A stretch of 64,000 bases of DNA from JACCTH01 sp035253825 (GTDB lineage: Bacteria; Actinomycetota; Acidimicrobiia; Spongiisociales; ZC4RG35): NCBI GenBank assembly GCA_035253825.1, contig DATFBM010000033.1:1-64000 (forward strand). The letters are read 5' to 3'. The position numbers and the translations under genes are program-made. Shown here one piece after another: positions 40,646 through 49,060 of the stretch. Position 1 is the stretch's first letter; every line of letters starts with the position of its first letter. Below the pieces are notes generated by a model. It saw nothing but the letters and a program-made list of their open reading frames with translations. It was not told where the DNA came from and did no database searches.

Positions 40646-43153
40646 TCAGGAGCCGGGGAAATTCGGATACTGGATCCGTTGGTGGTAATGACCTATCAGT
40701 GCTTCGAGGAACGCGCGACGCGTCCGGGTCAGCTGGGCGAGGGTAAGCGTGCATTCGGTCAGCTGGCCATCGTTCACTTTCTCATCCACCACCCGATTGA
40801 CGACCTTCTCGATCGCTTCAGGAGTGGGCTCTTCTTCTTGAAAAACCGCCCGGCACGCTGCTTCGAGGGAATCGGCCAGCATCACAATTGCCATCTCCGA
40901 GGATCGAGGCTTGTGGCCGACGTGACGGAAATCGGCCGGATCCACGGCTTCGTCTCCTTCCGCCCGTCGCGCTTTCTCGTAGAAGAAGCGCATGATCCCA
41001 TCGCCGTGGTGGGTAACGATCGCCTCCGCCACTTCGGTAGGAATCTTGAATTTGCGGGCCAGATCCACTCCATCGGTCACGTGCCGACGGATCAATGCCA
41101 CCGACTGCCGCGGCTCGAGGTCGTCGTGGGGATTAGATGCGCCGAATTGGTTTTCGATGAAGTAGGCGGGGTTGGTGGTCTTGCCGAGATCGTGGTAGTA
41201 GGCAGCAGCCCGGGCCAAGAGAGCGTTTGCCCCCACCGCCCTGGCGGCGGCATCGGCGAGGGTTCCCACCATGAGCGAGTGATTGAAGGTTCCAAACGCC
41301 TCCTCCTGCAAACGGACGAGGGCGGCGTGATTGCGATCGGTCAATTCGAGCAGGCGGAGATTGGTGGTGATGTCGAAGGCGTTCTCGAAGAGCTGGAGCC
41401 CCGCCAGCCCCAGCAACGCTGTCAGCACCGAGATCCCGGCGGCCAACGCTCCCGCTCCCGCCACGGTCTCCCAGGCGCTCTGGTCGGGGGTGGTATGGAA
41501 GAACCAGGCAACCGTGGCTGCGATCAGTGCCACCGCCGCCGCCGAGGCGAGCACCGCTCGGCGGTAAGCACCCTGAGTGGAAAGCGAGGACACGAAGCCG
41601 ACGGGCACCATCGTCGACATGGCCGCGTAGGCAGCCAGACCCGGATCGCGAGTGCCGGCCGCCACCAAAACCGACATCGCCAGGGCCATCACCGCGGCCA
41701 CGCGGGAGTCGAAGAGCACCGTCGTCATCAATCCAAAGATCACCGTGGGTAGCAAGTACCAACCCGCCACCTCGTTGAGGCCAGCTTGGGCCTCAATGGT
41801 GAGCCGGACCCCCCCGGCCCCGAGGACCACCAGCAGGCCCAACAGCGCTGCCATCCGGGGCCGATTCCAAAATTCCTGACGGAACCGGGCCAGGTAAAAG
41901 CCGATTGAAGCCACCATTGCCGCCAGCACCGCCAACAATCCCGCCGACTGGCCGGTTTCGGCCAACGATGCAGCCCTCGTGGCGAGGATGGCATCGATCA
42001 TGAACCGATCGAGACGATCCCCCTCCGAGGCGATGGTCTCGTTGGCGAGGATGGTTTCGGTGATGTCTTCGACCCCGGCACGCGCCTCTTGCTTTTCGCG
42101 CTCGGTTGCGTCCGGATTGAAGACGTAGTTGGCTCGAACCGCGCTGGAGACGATGTCGGCGGCGGCGGCGGCCGCACGGGCGTCGGCGCTGGCGCCGATA
42201 AGGACCAGAGGTGGATTGGCGATGATCTCGTTACGAGTCTCGCCCAGGTTTTCGCTGGTGACACGTTCGCCGAAGACATCGTTCAATTCGCGCTGGGCGC
42301 TTTCGTTGATGGCGGCCAGCCAGCTTTGCTCGCCGACCGCGGTGCGGACGACATCTCCTGAGGCATATGCCACCAGGGTCTCGACCGTCTCCAGGTTGAG
42401 GTTGGCGTCGAGCTCTCTAAGTTCTGAGACTTGGACATCAGCCGTGCGCACCGCCGGCCGGTAGCCCACTGGAACCGAGAAGCAATTGCCGTCCTCGCAC
42501 TCGATGCTTTGCAGGTCGTTGCCGCCCGACAGGGTGAGACCTTCGGGGAACTCAGGATCGCTCCCGTCGACCGCCACGTAGAGCGGCAAGATAGAGACTT
42601 GCGTCTGCCAGGTGCCGTTGCTTTGGGTCTCCGCCATTCCGATCTGGGTGCCGTTCTCGTCGTAGGCGAGGACGCTGATTCCCCCCAAACCCCGATCGAC
42701 TGAATCGGCTGAGAACACCGAGTCGAAATCGGCATCCAGGAAGACCTGACCCGAGACCGCATAGGTGATCGCGGCCGCCCCCGCCGTGGTGGAAGCAGCG
42801 GCGGTAGTGGTGGCGATCTGATCTGGTTGGTTGAGCCGCGGAACCGGCGCGTCGTGATCGATCACGCCGGCTGCAGCGGCGGCCATGATCTCTTCGATCG
42901 CAGCCACGCCCGCCTCTTCAGCCCCCACATCGCGCGATAGCTGGTCGGGAACTTCGTTCACGGCTTCAATCCGGGCCGCCTCGGTTGCCTCCTCATCCAC
43001 CACTTCGGCCGTCACTTCGGCGACGTAGTTGCGAGTCGCCACCTGACCGGGCTCGAGGCCCGACCGGTCCGAATCCCCGAGGGAAAGCAGCCCCCAGGCC
43101 CCCACGGCGGTGGCGATCAGAATCGAGAAGCGGACGAGGTTGGTGCGGTTCAT
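40646..43153 (-). CDS. 7TM-HD family phosphohydrolase with inserted SdrD-B-like domain
   Basis: 835 residues. An N-terminal helix (8-25) leads to an extracytoplasmic 7TMR-HDED-type region, then seven or eight helices (about 405-600) and a cytosolic HD domain: H625 in FNHSLMVG, H654-D655 in YYHDLGKTTN, H715-H716 in VTHHGDGI, D761 in MLADSLEAA. Firmicute relatives (PgpH) hydrolyse cyclic di-AMP, so that is the likely substrate class. Unusually, residues 130-235 within the extracytoplasmic region read as a SdrD-B/Cna-B-like immunoglobulin-type domain (VSGQVFLDADFDSVFS, GLGGISVLAYDENG) with a cysteine pair (219, 224). Coupled to phoH by a 4-base overlap. Confidence 0.88.
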   Translation of the reverse strand: MNRTNLVRFSILIATAVGAWGLLSLGDSDRSGLEPGQVATRNYVAEVTAEVVDEEATEAARIEAVNEVPDQLSRDVGAEEAGVAAIEEIMAAAAAGVIDHDAPVPRLNQPDQIATTTAAASTTAGAAAITYAVSGQVFLDADFDSVFSADSVDRGLGGISVLAYDENGTQIGMAETQSNGTWQTQVSILPLYVAVDGSDPEFPEGLTLSGGNDLQSIECEDGNCFSVPVGYRPAVRTADVQVSELRELDANLNLETVETLVAYASGDVVRTAVGEQSWLAAINESAQRELNDVFGERVTSENLGETRNEIIANPPLVLIGASADARAAAAAADIVSSAVRANYVFNPDATEREKQEARAGVEDITETILANETIASEGDRLDRFMIDAILATRAASLAETGQSAGLLAVLAAMVASIGFYLARFRQEFWNRPRMAALLGLLVVLGAGGVRLTIEAQAGLNEVAGWYLLPTVIFGLMTTVLFDSRVAAVMALAMSVLVAAGTRDPGLAAYAAMSTMVPVGFVSSLSTQGAYRRAVLASAAAVALIAATVAWFFHTTPDQSAWETVAGAGALAAGISVLTALLGLAGLQLFENAFDITTNLRLLELTDRNHAALVRLQEEAFGTFNHSLMVGTLADAAARAVGANALLARAAAYYHDLGKTTNPAYFIENQFGASNPHDDLEPRQSVALIRRHVTDGVDLARKFKIPTEVAEAIVTHHGDGIMRFFYEKARRAEGDEAVDPADFRHVGHKPRSSEMAIVMLADSLEAACRAVFQEEEPTPEAIEKVVNRVVDEKVNDGQLTECTLTLAQLTRTRRAFLEALIGHYHQRIQYPNFPGS

Positions 43154-44118
43154 CGACCATCACCGTCGAAACGGGAATAGGCGTCGACGATGGCGGCCAC
43201 GATCCGGTGGCGGACAACGTCCTTCGAGGTCAACTCGACGAAAGCCACGCCGGGTATCCCCTTCAAGATCCGGCGCACCGTTTCGAGCCCCGAAGTCTTC
43301 TGAGCGGGGAGATCAGTCTGAGTCACGTCTCCAGTGACGACCATCTTCGAGTTGAACCCGAGGCGGGTCAGGAACATCTTCATCTGCTCGGGCGAGGTGT
43401 TCTGGGCCTCATCCAAGATCACGCATGCGTCATTCAGGGTCCGACCCCGCATGTAAGCCAGGGGCGCGATTTCGATAGTCCCCTTCTCGGTGAGTCGAGC
43501 CGTCTCCTCGGGGCCGAGCATGTCCCAAAGGGCGTCGTAGAGCGGGCGCAGATATGGATCGATCTTGGCGAAGAGGTCACCGGGCAGGAACCCAAGCCGC
43601 TCGCCAGCCTCCACCGCCGGTCGGGTGAGGATGATCCGACGGACGGCTCCCGCCGTCAGCGCTTCCACCGCCACGGCCATCGCCAGATAGGTCTTTCCGG
43701 TACCGGCGGGTCCGATTCCGAAGGTGACAGTGTTCTCTCGAACCGCGTTTATGTAGCGATGCTGGCCATGGGTCTTAGGTCGGACCAGCTTTCCGCGGCC
43801 GACAGCGACGCCGTCGGAGAGGATTCCTGCCGGACTCGGCACCGATGCCCGCACCATTCCCACGATCTGTTCGAGGCGCTGGATGTCGAGCCGCTCACCC
43901 TCCTGTACGAGGATCAATAACTCGTCGAGAACGGTGCGGGCTTCTTCGACCTCAGGAGCGGGGCCGGAGAGCGAGACTTCGTTACCACGCGCAACCATCA
44001 CCACCGTGGGAAAGGCGGCTTCCAGAGCTTTGAAGTTGGCGTCCGCCTGCCCGAGCAAATCGAGCATCAGGTGATTGGAAGGGACGCGCAGACGTTCTTC
44101 GACGAGGTCAGGGGTCAC
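43150..44118 (-). CDS. phoH: PhoH-like ATPase
   Basis: 322 residues from a GTG start. The ATPase core has Walker A GPAGTGKTYLA, Walker B ACVILDEAQNTSPEQMKMFLTR, and sensor motif SKMVVTGDVTQTDLP. An N-terminal domain precedes it. PhoH proteins are often genetically linked to ybeY and thought to act in RNA metabolism, possibly as RNA helicases. It is the first gene of the phoH-7TM-HD-ybeY-corC-era-sirB1 operon, with a consensus -10 hexamer upstream. Confidence 0.93.
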   Translation of the reverse strand: MTPDLVEERLRVPSNHLMLDLLGQADANFKALEAAFPTVVMVARGNEVSLSGPAPEVEEARTVLDELLILVQEGERLDIQRLEQIVGMVRASVPSPAGILSDGVAVGRGKLVRPKTHGQHRYINAVRENTVTFGIGPAGTGKTYLAMAVAVEALTAGAVRRIILTRPAVEAGERLGFLPGDLFAKIDPYLRPLYDALWDMLGPEETARLTEKGTIEIAPLAYMRGRTLNDACVILDEAQNTSPEQMKMFLTRLGFNSKMVVTGDVTQTDLPAQKTSGLETVRRILKGIPGVAFVELTSKDVVRHRIVAAIVDAYSRFDGDGR

Positions 44119-44147
44119 GGCAGAAGGGCTACCGATAGCAAGCGTGA

Positions 44148-44153
44148 ATTATA
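44148..44153 (-). promoter_or_regulatory. Consensus -10 hexamer upstream of phoH
   Basis: The minus strand reads TATAAT here, 30 bases before the GTG start of phoH and inside the 98-bp gap between the HIT gene and phoH. No convincing -35 hexamer lies at 16-18 bp. It is the best candidate promoter for the six-gene operon. Confidence 0.5.
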
Positions 44154-44216
44154 CGACTGGTCATGTTTGGTTTTCGCGCAAGCGTTCGCATCCACGGCGT
44201 TAGCTGCGCCGAACCC

Positions 44217-44564
44217 TCAACCCGGTGGCCAGGTGAATTGACGACCGGCAAGAAAATGCAGGTGGAGGTGGTGAACCGACTGTCCGCCCTGATCGCCGAT
44301 GTTCGTTACGAGTCGCCAGCCCTGTGGAAAGTCCCGCCCAAGTTGTCGCGCAATATTGGCGAGGTCAGCCCACAACTCTTTGGCTTCTTCGTCCTCGGTA
44401 TCGAGTTGGTCAAGCGAGACAACGTGGGCTTTCGGAGCGATGAGAATGTGGGTTGGAGCAACTGGCTGAATGTCGCGGAACGCGATTGAGTGATCCGTTT
44501 CCATCACCCTGTCAGCCGGAATCTCCCCAGCCACCAGGCGACAAAACAAGCAAGCGGAGACCAC
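44217..44564 (-). CDS. HIT family hydrolase (HINT-like)
   Basis: 115 residues from a GTG start. CLFCRLVAGEIPADRV at the N terminus and VHHLHLHFLAGR at the C terminus (HxHxH, catalytic middle histidine) define the HINT branch of the histidine triad family. These enzymes hydrolyse nucleoside phosphoramidates and aminoacyl-adenylates. It follows the BldD-like gene by three bases, so it is the distal gene of the hrcA-dnaJ-rsmE-regulator operon. Confidence 0.93.
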   Translation of the reverse strand: MVSACLFCRLVAGEIPADRVMETDHSIAFRDIQPVAPTHILIAPKAHVVSLDQLDTEDEEAKELWADLANIARQLGRDFPQGWRLVTNIGDQGGQSVHHLHLHFLAGRQFTWPPG

Positions 44565-44567
44565 TGT

Positions 44568-45011
44568 CTATTCGAGCTGGGCGAGTACCTGGCGAAGTGT
44601 GTTGCGGTCGGAGCGGACCAAGGCCGCCAGCAACTCGAGGTCGGCTTGCCGCACCGTCATATCCCCCGAACCACCCCGACGCCGCATCTGAATCGCTACC
44701 AGAAAGCGGTCGATCACGTCTGAAACATCCTGATCGACCGCCCCAATCGCATCAAGATCGATGTTGACGGTGTGGTCCTCTGCCTCGCTGTCCTCAGACG
44801 ATGGAATCAGATGGGCTACATCCACTCGATAGAGCGCTGCGAGTCGGTGGAGCCTCTGAACCGAGATCGCCCGTTCTCCCCGCTCGTATGCGCCAAGCAC
44901 CGATGAACGAAACTCTGAATCCGAGCGTTTCTCGACTTCCTGCAGCGACCAACCACGATGGCGGCGAGCCGCTCGCAGCCGCTCTCCCAATAGTTTGTCG
45001 AACCTTTCCAA
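44568..45011 (-). CDS. BldD-like transcriptional regulator
   Basis: 147 residues from a TTG at 45011, four bases after AGGAGG; a GTG at 45038 lacks such a site. Residues 8-70 are an XRE helix-turn-helix closely following BldD (RLRAARRHRGWSLQEVE, VLGAYERGERAISVQRLHRLAALYRV). Residues 82-147 resemble the BldD C-terminal domain, which in Streptomyces binds tetrameric c-di-GMP through RxD-x8-RxxD. Here the second half is present (R121-Q-A-D124), but the first is R110-R-R112 with the aspartate replaced. C-di-GMP binding is therefore doubtful. It sits in the heat-shock (hrcA-dnaJ) operon. Confidence 0.82.
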   Translation of the reverse strand: MERFDKLLGERLRAARRHRGWSLQEVEKRSDSEFRSSVLGAYERGERAISVQRLHRLAALYRVDVAHLIPSSEDSEAEDHTVNIDLDAIGAVDQDVSDVIDRFLVAIQMRRRGGSGDMTVRQADLELLAALVRSDRNTLRQVLAQLE

Positions 45012-45056
45012 TGCGCCTCCTGGGCGAGACGCTACCACCGAGAGTGGCGGTGTGAA

Positions 45057-45725
45057 CTAGTCACCCGCAAAATTAGTCGAGTGACTACTCACTTCTAAAA
45101 CCGCAGCCACAGCCGCGGTTTCGGTCCGAAGGACCGTGCGCCCGAGAGAAAGCCGGGGCCAATGGGCCGGTAGCTCGTCCTCCGCCCAGCCTCCTTCCGG
45201 TCCCACCACCACTCTCAGTGGGGGCGGGGGAATGAACCGATCGCCGCCCTGATCGGCCACCACGGTCGCCCGTTCTGGCTCGAGATCGGCCGCTCCGACG
45301 AAAACGCGGTCCACCGCCGTGAGCCAACCGCCCCGGCTTTGCTCGAGAGCCGCCACCGCCCAATCCTCTGCCCGGGCAATATGGTTGGGTCGGGCATTTC
45401 CAAAGCGAGACCGCAACCACCTGATCCTCCTTACCTCCAGCTCGGCTGCCTTCTCGACCAGAAAACGAACCCGATCCCTCTCGTGAGGCGGAGCCACTGC
45501 AACCTCTAGGTCGATCGGCGGACTCACGACAGTCTCCTGCCCCCGGATCACCTGAGTCGAGGTGAGCTCACCCGAGCCGATAAGTCCCCTGCCGTCGGTG
45601 TAGCTGACCTCTGAACCTGATCGAAGCCGCAGTGCCTTGAACACGTGATTCACCTGAGCCGGCGAGAGGTCAATCCCTCGCCCCCGCCAGGGGGGCGGGA
45701 GGAAGAGGTGGGGGATGTGGGGCAT
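45057..45725 (-). CDS. rsmE: 16S rRNA (uracil-1498-N3)-methyltransferase
   Basis: 222 residues. A PUA-like N-terminal part (HVFKALRLRSGSEVSYTDGRG) precedes a SPOUT methyltransferase domain with VVVGPEGGWAEDEL and LGRTVLRTETAAVAA, the knot-forming SAM-binding loops of RsmE. The stop of dnaJ abuts this start codon. The dnaJ-rsmE pairing is widespread in Gram-positive bacteria. Confidence 0.94.
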   Translation of the reverse strand: MPHIPHLFLPPPWRGRGIDLSPAQVNHVFKALRLRSGSEVSYTDGRGLIGSGELTSTQVIRGQETVVSPPIDLEVAVAPPHERDRVRFLVEKAAELEVRRIRWLRSRFGNARPNHIARAEDWAVAALEQSRGGWLTAVDRVFVGAADLEPERATVVADQGGDRFIPPPPLRVVVGPEGGWAEDELPAHWPRLSLGRTVLRTETAAVAAVLEVSSHSTNFAGD

Positions 45726-46802
45726 CTAGCGCCGGCGCCGACGGCTCGCCTTTTGAGGCGATTCTCCTCGCAACTGGGCAAAGGCTCGGAGGGATTCCTC
45801 CTCTTCAACCGAAAGATTCGTCGGCACCTCGACGTCGGTGTGGACGAGGAGATCGCCCCGGCCTCGCCGCCCGAGATGAGCAGTACCAAGTCCGGGGAGT
45901 CGGAATACCGTTCCTGGCTGGGTCCCGGGAGGCACTTCTAGCTTTTCAGACCCTCCTTCGAGGAGGGGTACGTCGACTTTGATACCGAGGGCTGCTTCGG
46001 CGATCCCCACCCGGAGCGAGTACACCAGATCGTCACCCTCGCGCTCGAAATCGGGATGAGAGCGGACCCGTACCTCGACATGGAGATCCCCGGCACTTCC
46101 GCGGCGACCGGCGAATTCGCCGCGACCCGTCAGACGGAGTCGGGTTCCGCTCGGTACCCCCGCGGGAATCTCAACCCGAACGCTGCGTTCACCTGCGACT
46201 GCGCCGAGTCCTCGGCAATTGCGACAGGGATCGGTAACCACCGTTCCCTGACCGCTGCAGGTCGAACAGGCGGTGACGCTCATCATTGTCCCGAGCAGAC
46301 CCCGGCGGGCAACACGCACGCTTCCCGATCCACCGCAGGTTGGACAGGTGATCGCTGAAGTCCCGGGCGCCGAGCCCTGGCCACCGCAGACGTCACAAGT
46401 GACGTGAGCCTCAAAGCGCACCTCGGTATCACCCCCGAATGCGGCCACCATCAGATCCACCTCCACGGCCACCAGAACGTCGCGACCTCTCATCGTTCGC
46501 GGCGCCTGGCCAAAGAACCCACCGTCTCCGAAGACTGACCGGATGAGATCGTCGAGCCCACCCATGCCGGCGAAAAGGTCGGTGAGATCGATCGTTTCCC
46601 CACGGTCGTAGGCATTGCGGCGCCCGGGATCACTCAAGACCTCGTAAGCCTCGGCCACTCGACGGAAGCGAGCCTCGGCGGCCGGATCACCCGGATTGGC
46701 ATCCGGGTGGGAATCGCGGGCCAGTCGGCGAAAGGCGCGCTTTATGTCCTCGGAGGAGGCGGCGCGGTCAACTCCGAGGTCGGCGTAGTAGTCACGGGCC
46801 AT
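45726..46802 (-). CDS. dnaJ: Chaperone protein DnaJ
   Basis: 358 residues from the ATG at 46802 (another three codons upstream). J domain with the HPD motif (DSHPDANPG), a short G/F-rich region, four zinc-finger repeats (CDVCGGQG, CPTCGGSG, CSTCSGQG, CRNCRGLG) and the substrate-binding C-terminal barrels. It stimulates DnaK; no dnaK or grpE is in the window. This is the HrcA-linked paralogue, expected to be heat-inducible through the CIRCE-like element upstream of hrcA. Confidence 0.96.
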   Translation of the reverse strand: MARDYYADLGVDRAASSEDIKRAFRRLARDSHPDANPGDPAAEARFRRVAEAYEVLSDPGRRNAYDRGETIDLTDLFAGMGGLDDLIRSVFGDGGFFGQAPRTMRGRDVLVAVEVDLMVAAFGGDTEVRFEAHVTCDVCGGQGSAPGTSAITCPTCGGSGSVRVARRGLLGTMMSVTACSTCSGQGTVVTDPCRNCRGLGAVAGERSVRVEIPAGVPSGTRLRLTGRGEFAGRRGSAGDLHVEVRVRSHPDFEREGDDLVYSLRVGIAEAALGIKVDVPLLEGGSEKLEVPPGTQPGTVFRLPGLGTAHLGRRGRGDLLVHTDVEVPTNLSVEEEESLRAFAQLRGESPQKASRRRRR

Positions 46803-46846
46803 CTGGCGCATAGGTTACGGTTCGAGTCCTTGAATCCAGACGAGCT

Positions 46847-47839
46847 TCAGGTGCCGATGCGATCTTCGAGGCCCCGTCCGACTTTTTCGACGGCGGAAAT
46901 CGCGGTCCGATAATCCATCCGCATCGGCCCGATCACCCCCACCGAACCTTCGGCGCCCCCCGCCTCATACGTCGTCGAGACCACGGCTAGATCCATGCCT
47001 TCCGCCACCGGCAACTCCCCGCCAATGCGGATCGAGACGCCGGAAGCATTGACGAGGAGACCGAGAAGTTCTGCTTCCCGCTCGAGGACTTCCAGCACGC
47101 GGTGGACGGCGCCCAGGCTGGGCCAGGCTTCGGCCATCTGCCGGGTTCCCCCGACATAGACCTCTCCGGGAGCGGCGGCGCTCTGTCGCAGCACCTGCAT
47201 GAGGGCCTGGCCGATTTCTCGAATCTGATCGGGCTGGTTCGAGAAAAGATCTGTCTGCTCGGGCCCGCGACCGAGCTCGGAGCCGATGAGACTGCGGGCT
47301 GCGATCTGCTCGACCTTAAGGGCATCGTCGACACTGAAAGGGTGGTCGAGCCGGAGGTGGTGTTGGATCACACGGCCTCGATCGGTCACAATCACCGCCA
47401 TCAGGTTCTGGGTGGTCAGCGTCACCAGGTGTAGGCCCCGCACCACCTCGCTCGAAGCTCCCGGCGAGACCACGACCGCCGGGTAGTGAGTCACCTCGGC
47501 CAGCAGCTGGGAAGTTGCCTTGAAGAGGTTGGAAAGCTCGAGCTGCACCGACGAGAAGAATCCGGCGATTCGGGCTTGGTCGGAGCTGGCCAGGCGTCCC
47601 CGGCCAATGTGATCGACGTAGTAGCGATAAGCCCGGGGAGTGGGGATCCGCCCGGCGGATGTGTGCGGTTGCACCACGAACCCTTCGCGTTCGAGGGCAG
47701 CGAGATCGTTGCGGATTGTGGCCGCCGAGACCCCGATGGCGGTCTCGGACAGGATGGCGCGGGAACTAACCGGCTCGCCGGTCTTGATGTGTGCTTCCAC
47801 CAACGCCCGGAGCACGTCGGAGCGGCGCTCCTCCAGCAT
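46847..47839 (-). CDS. hrcA: Heat-inducible transcription repressor HrcA
   Basis: 330 residues. The winged helix at the N terminus (RRSDVLRALVEAHIKTGEPVSS, SAATIRNDLAALEREGFVVQPHTSAGRIPT) and the GAF-like C-terminal domain ending GPMRMDYRTAISAVE are diagnostic. HrcA binds CIRCE elements and represses chaperone genes until heat or GroE limitation inactivates it. A CIRCE-type palindrome lies 36 bases upstream, so hrcA represses its own operon. Confidence 0.96.
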   Translation of the reverse strand: MLEERRSDVLRALVEAHIKTGEPVSSRAILSETAIGVSAATIRNDLAALEREGFVVQPHTSAGRIPTPRAYRYYVDHIGRGRLASSDQARIAGFFSSVQLELSNLFKATSQLLAEVTHYPAVVVSPGASSEVVRGLHLVTLTTQNLMAVIVTDRGRVIQHHLRLDHPFSVDDALKVEQIAARSLIGSELGRGPEQTDLFSNQPDQIREIGQALMQVLRQSAAAPGEVYVGGTRQMAEAWPSLGAVHRVLEVLEREAELLGLLVNASGVSIRIGGELPVAEGMDLAVVSTTYEAGGAEGSVGVIGPMRMDYRTAISAVEKVGRGLEDRIGT

Positions 47840-47874
47840 TTGGACTCGATTTTAGCAAGGCGGTCGGGCTCCGG

Positions 47875-47902
47875 TTAGCAATCAGGGGGGCGGGAGTGCT
47901 AA
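47875..47902. promoter_or_regulatory. CIRCE-like HrcA operator
   Basis: Left arm TTAGCAATC (47875-47883) and right arm GAGTGCTAA (47894-47902) match the CIRCE consensus TTAGCACTC-N9-GAGTGCTAA with one substitution and a 10-base rather than 9-base spacer. It overlaps the 3' end of hemW. A minus-strand -10 candidate TAAAAT (47849-47854) follows it just before hrcA. It is expected to control hrcA-dnaJ-rsmE and probably the regulator and HIT genes. Confidence 0.82.
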
Positions 47903-49060
47903 CACAGCTCGCGAGGCGGCGTCGGTGAGCAGCGGCTTCCGGACCCGCAGGCGGTCGCGATCGAAGTCGATGACCCCGGCCTCCTCGAGCCGTTTTCCAT
48001 CCATAGAAGCCGCCAGGGCGGCTCCCCCCGCCCCGGAGATGACACCGGCTGCCCGCCGCAGGCCGAGAAAGAGGCGTTCGAGCTCGCGATCCCAGCCCGA
48101 GACCTCCTCGGATCCGGCGATCGGAGCGGCAGAGCCTGAAGCCAAGGCGTCGAGGTAGGTGTCGAAGCGACGGAAATTGTGGGAGCGGATTCCATCGCGA
48201 AGCCGGTGAGCGGAAAGACCGAAGCCGAGGAAATCGGCCTGGGCCCAAACCGCCAGGTTGTAGCGGACCGGGTGCCCGGGTCGAGCCCAGTTGGAAACCT
48301 CGTACCGCACCAGCCCGGCATTGGTGGCGAGGGCATTGGCCCTCTCCCATTGATCGGCCTGGAGGTCGGGGTCGGGGGCTGGAGCCCCTTCCGATATTCG
48401 GCGGTAGAGGTCGGTGCCCGGCTCGACCGTGAGGCCGTAGCAACTGAGGTGATCGAGGCCCAGCCCGAGCGCCTGATCAACACTGCTCGTCCACCTTGCC
48501 ACATCCTCCCCGGCGGATCCGTAGATCAAATCGAGATTCACCGAACTGAACCCGGCTTCCCTGGCGGACAACACCGCCGCCTCTATCTGCTGAGGGCGGT
48601 GGCGGCGGCCAAGCGAGATCAGGGTTCGTTGCTCGAAGCTCTGCGCCCCGAACGAAACCCGGTTGAAACCAGCCGCGCGCAAAGTAACCGCCTTCGCCAG
48701 AGTCCAGTCCTCCGGGTTCGCTTCCAGCGATATCTCGGCGTCGGTAGCCAGCCCGAATCGCTTATCGAGCCTTTCCAGAACCTGAGCCAAAAGCGTTGGC
48801 TCAATGATCGATGGCGTACCACCTCCAAAATAAACAGCATCGAGCTGCTTCCAGGCCGGCTCGGAGTCGATCTCGGCTCCGAGAGCGTCTAGGTAGCGGT
48901 CAAAGTCAGCATCGCGTCCGGTGACCACAGCGAAGTCGCAATAGGGGCAGAGTCGGGAGCAGAAGGGAATATGGATGTAGGCCGCTGCCCAAGCCGCGGC
49001 GCGGTCGGCCAGCTCTGGTGAATCCGGCCAATCAATCGGCGTCGACTCGGAGAGCAGCAA
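47882..49060 (-). CDS. hemW: Heme chaperone HemW (radical SAM, formerly HemN-like)
   Basis: 392 residues; the TTG at 49060 lies six bases after AGGAGG, within the end of lepA (TTG at 49063 also possible). AAYIHIPFCSRLCPYCDF holds the radical-SAM CxxxCxxC cluster. VYFGGGTPS and FNRVSFGAQSFEQRTLISLGRRH are the usual HemW motifs. HemW proteins bind and deliver haem and lack the fourth cysteine of true coproporphyrinogen dehydrogenase. It is placed between lepA and hrcA, a typical Gram-positive order. Confidence 0.93.
   Translation of the reverse strand: MLLSESTPIDWPDSPELADRAAAWAAAYIHIPFCSRLCPYCDFAVVTGRDADFDRYLDALGAEIDSEPAWKQLDAVYFGGGTPSIIEPTLLAQVLERLDKRFGLATDAEISLEANPEDWTLAKAVTLRAAGFNRVSFGAQSFEQRTLISLGRRHRPQQIEAAVLSAREAGFSSVNLDLIYGSAGEDVARWTSSVDQALGLGLDHLSCYGLTVEPGTDLYRRISEGAPAPDPDLQADQWERANALATNAGLVRYEVSNWARPGHPVRYNLAVWAQADFLGFGLSAHRLRDGIRSHNFRRFDTYLDALASGSAAPIAGSEEVSGWDRELERLFLGLRRAAGVISGAGGAALAASMDGKRLEEAGVIDFDRDRLRVRKPLLTDAASRAVLALPPP

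Noticed and set aside
40613..41752. 379-codon plus-strand frame over the 7TM-HD gene
   Set aside because: Histidine/glycine/arginine-rich antisense translation of the HD domain region with no recognisable fold.
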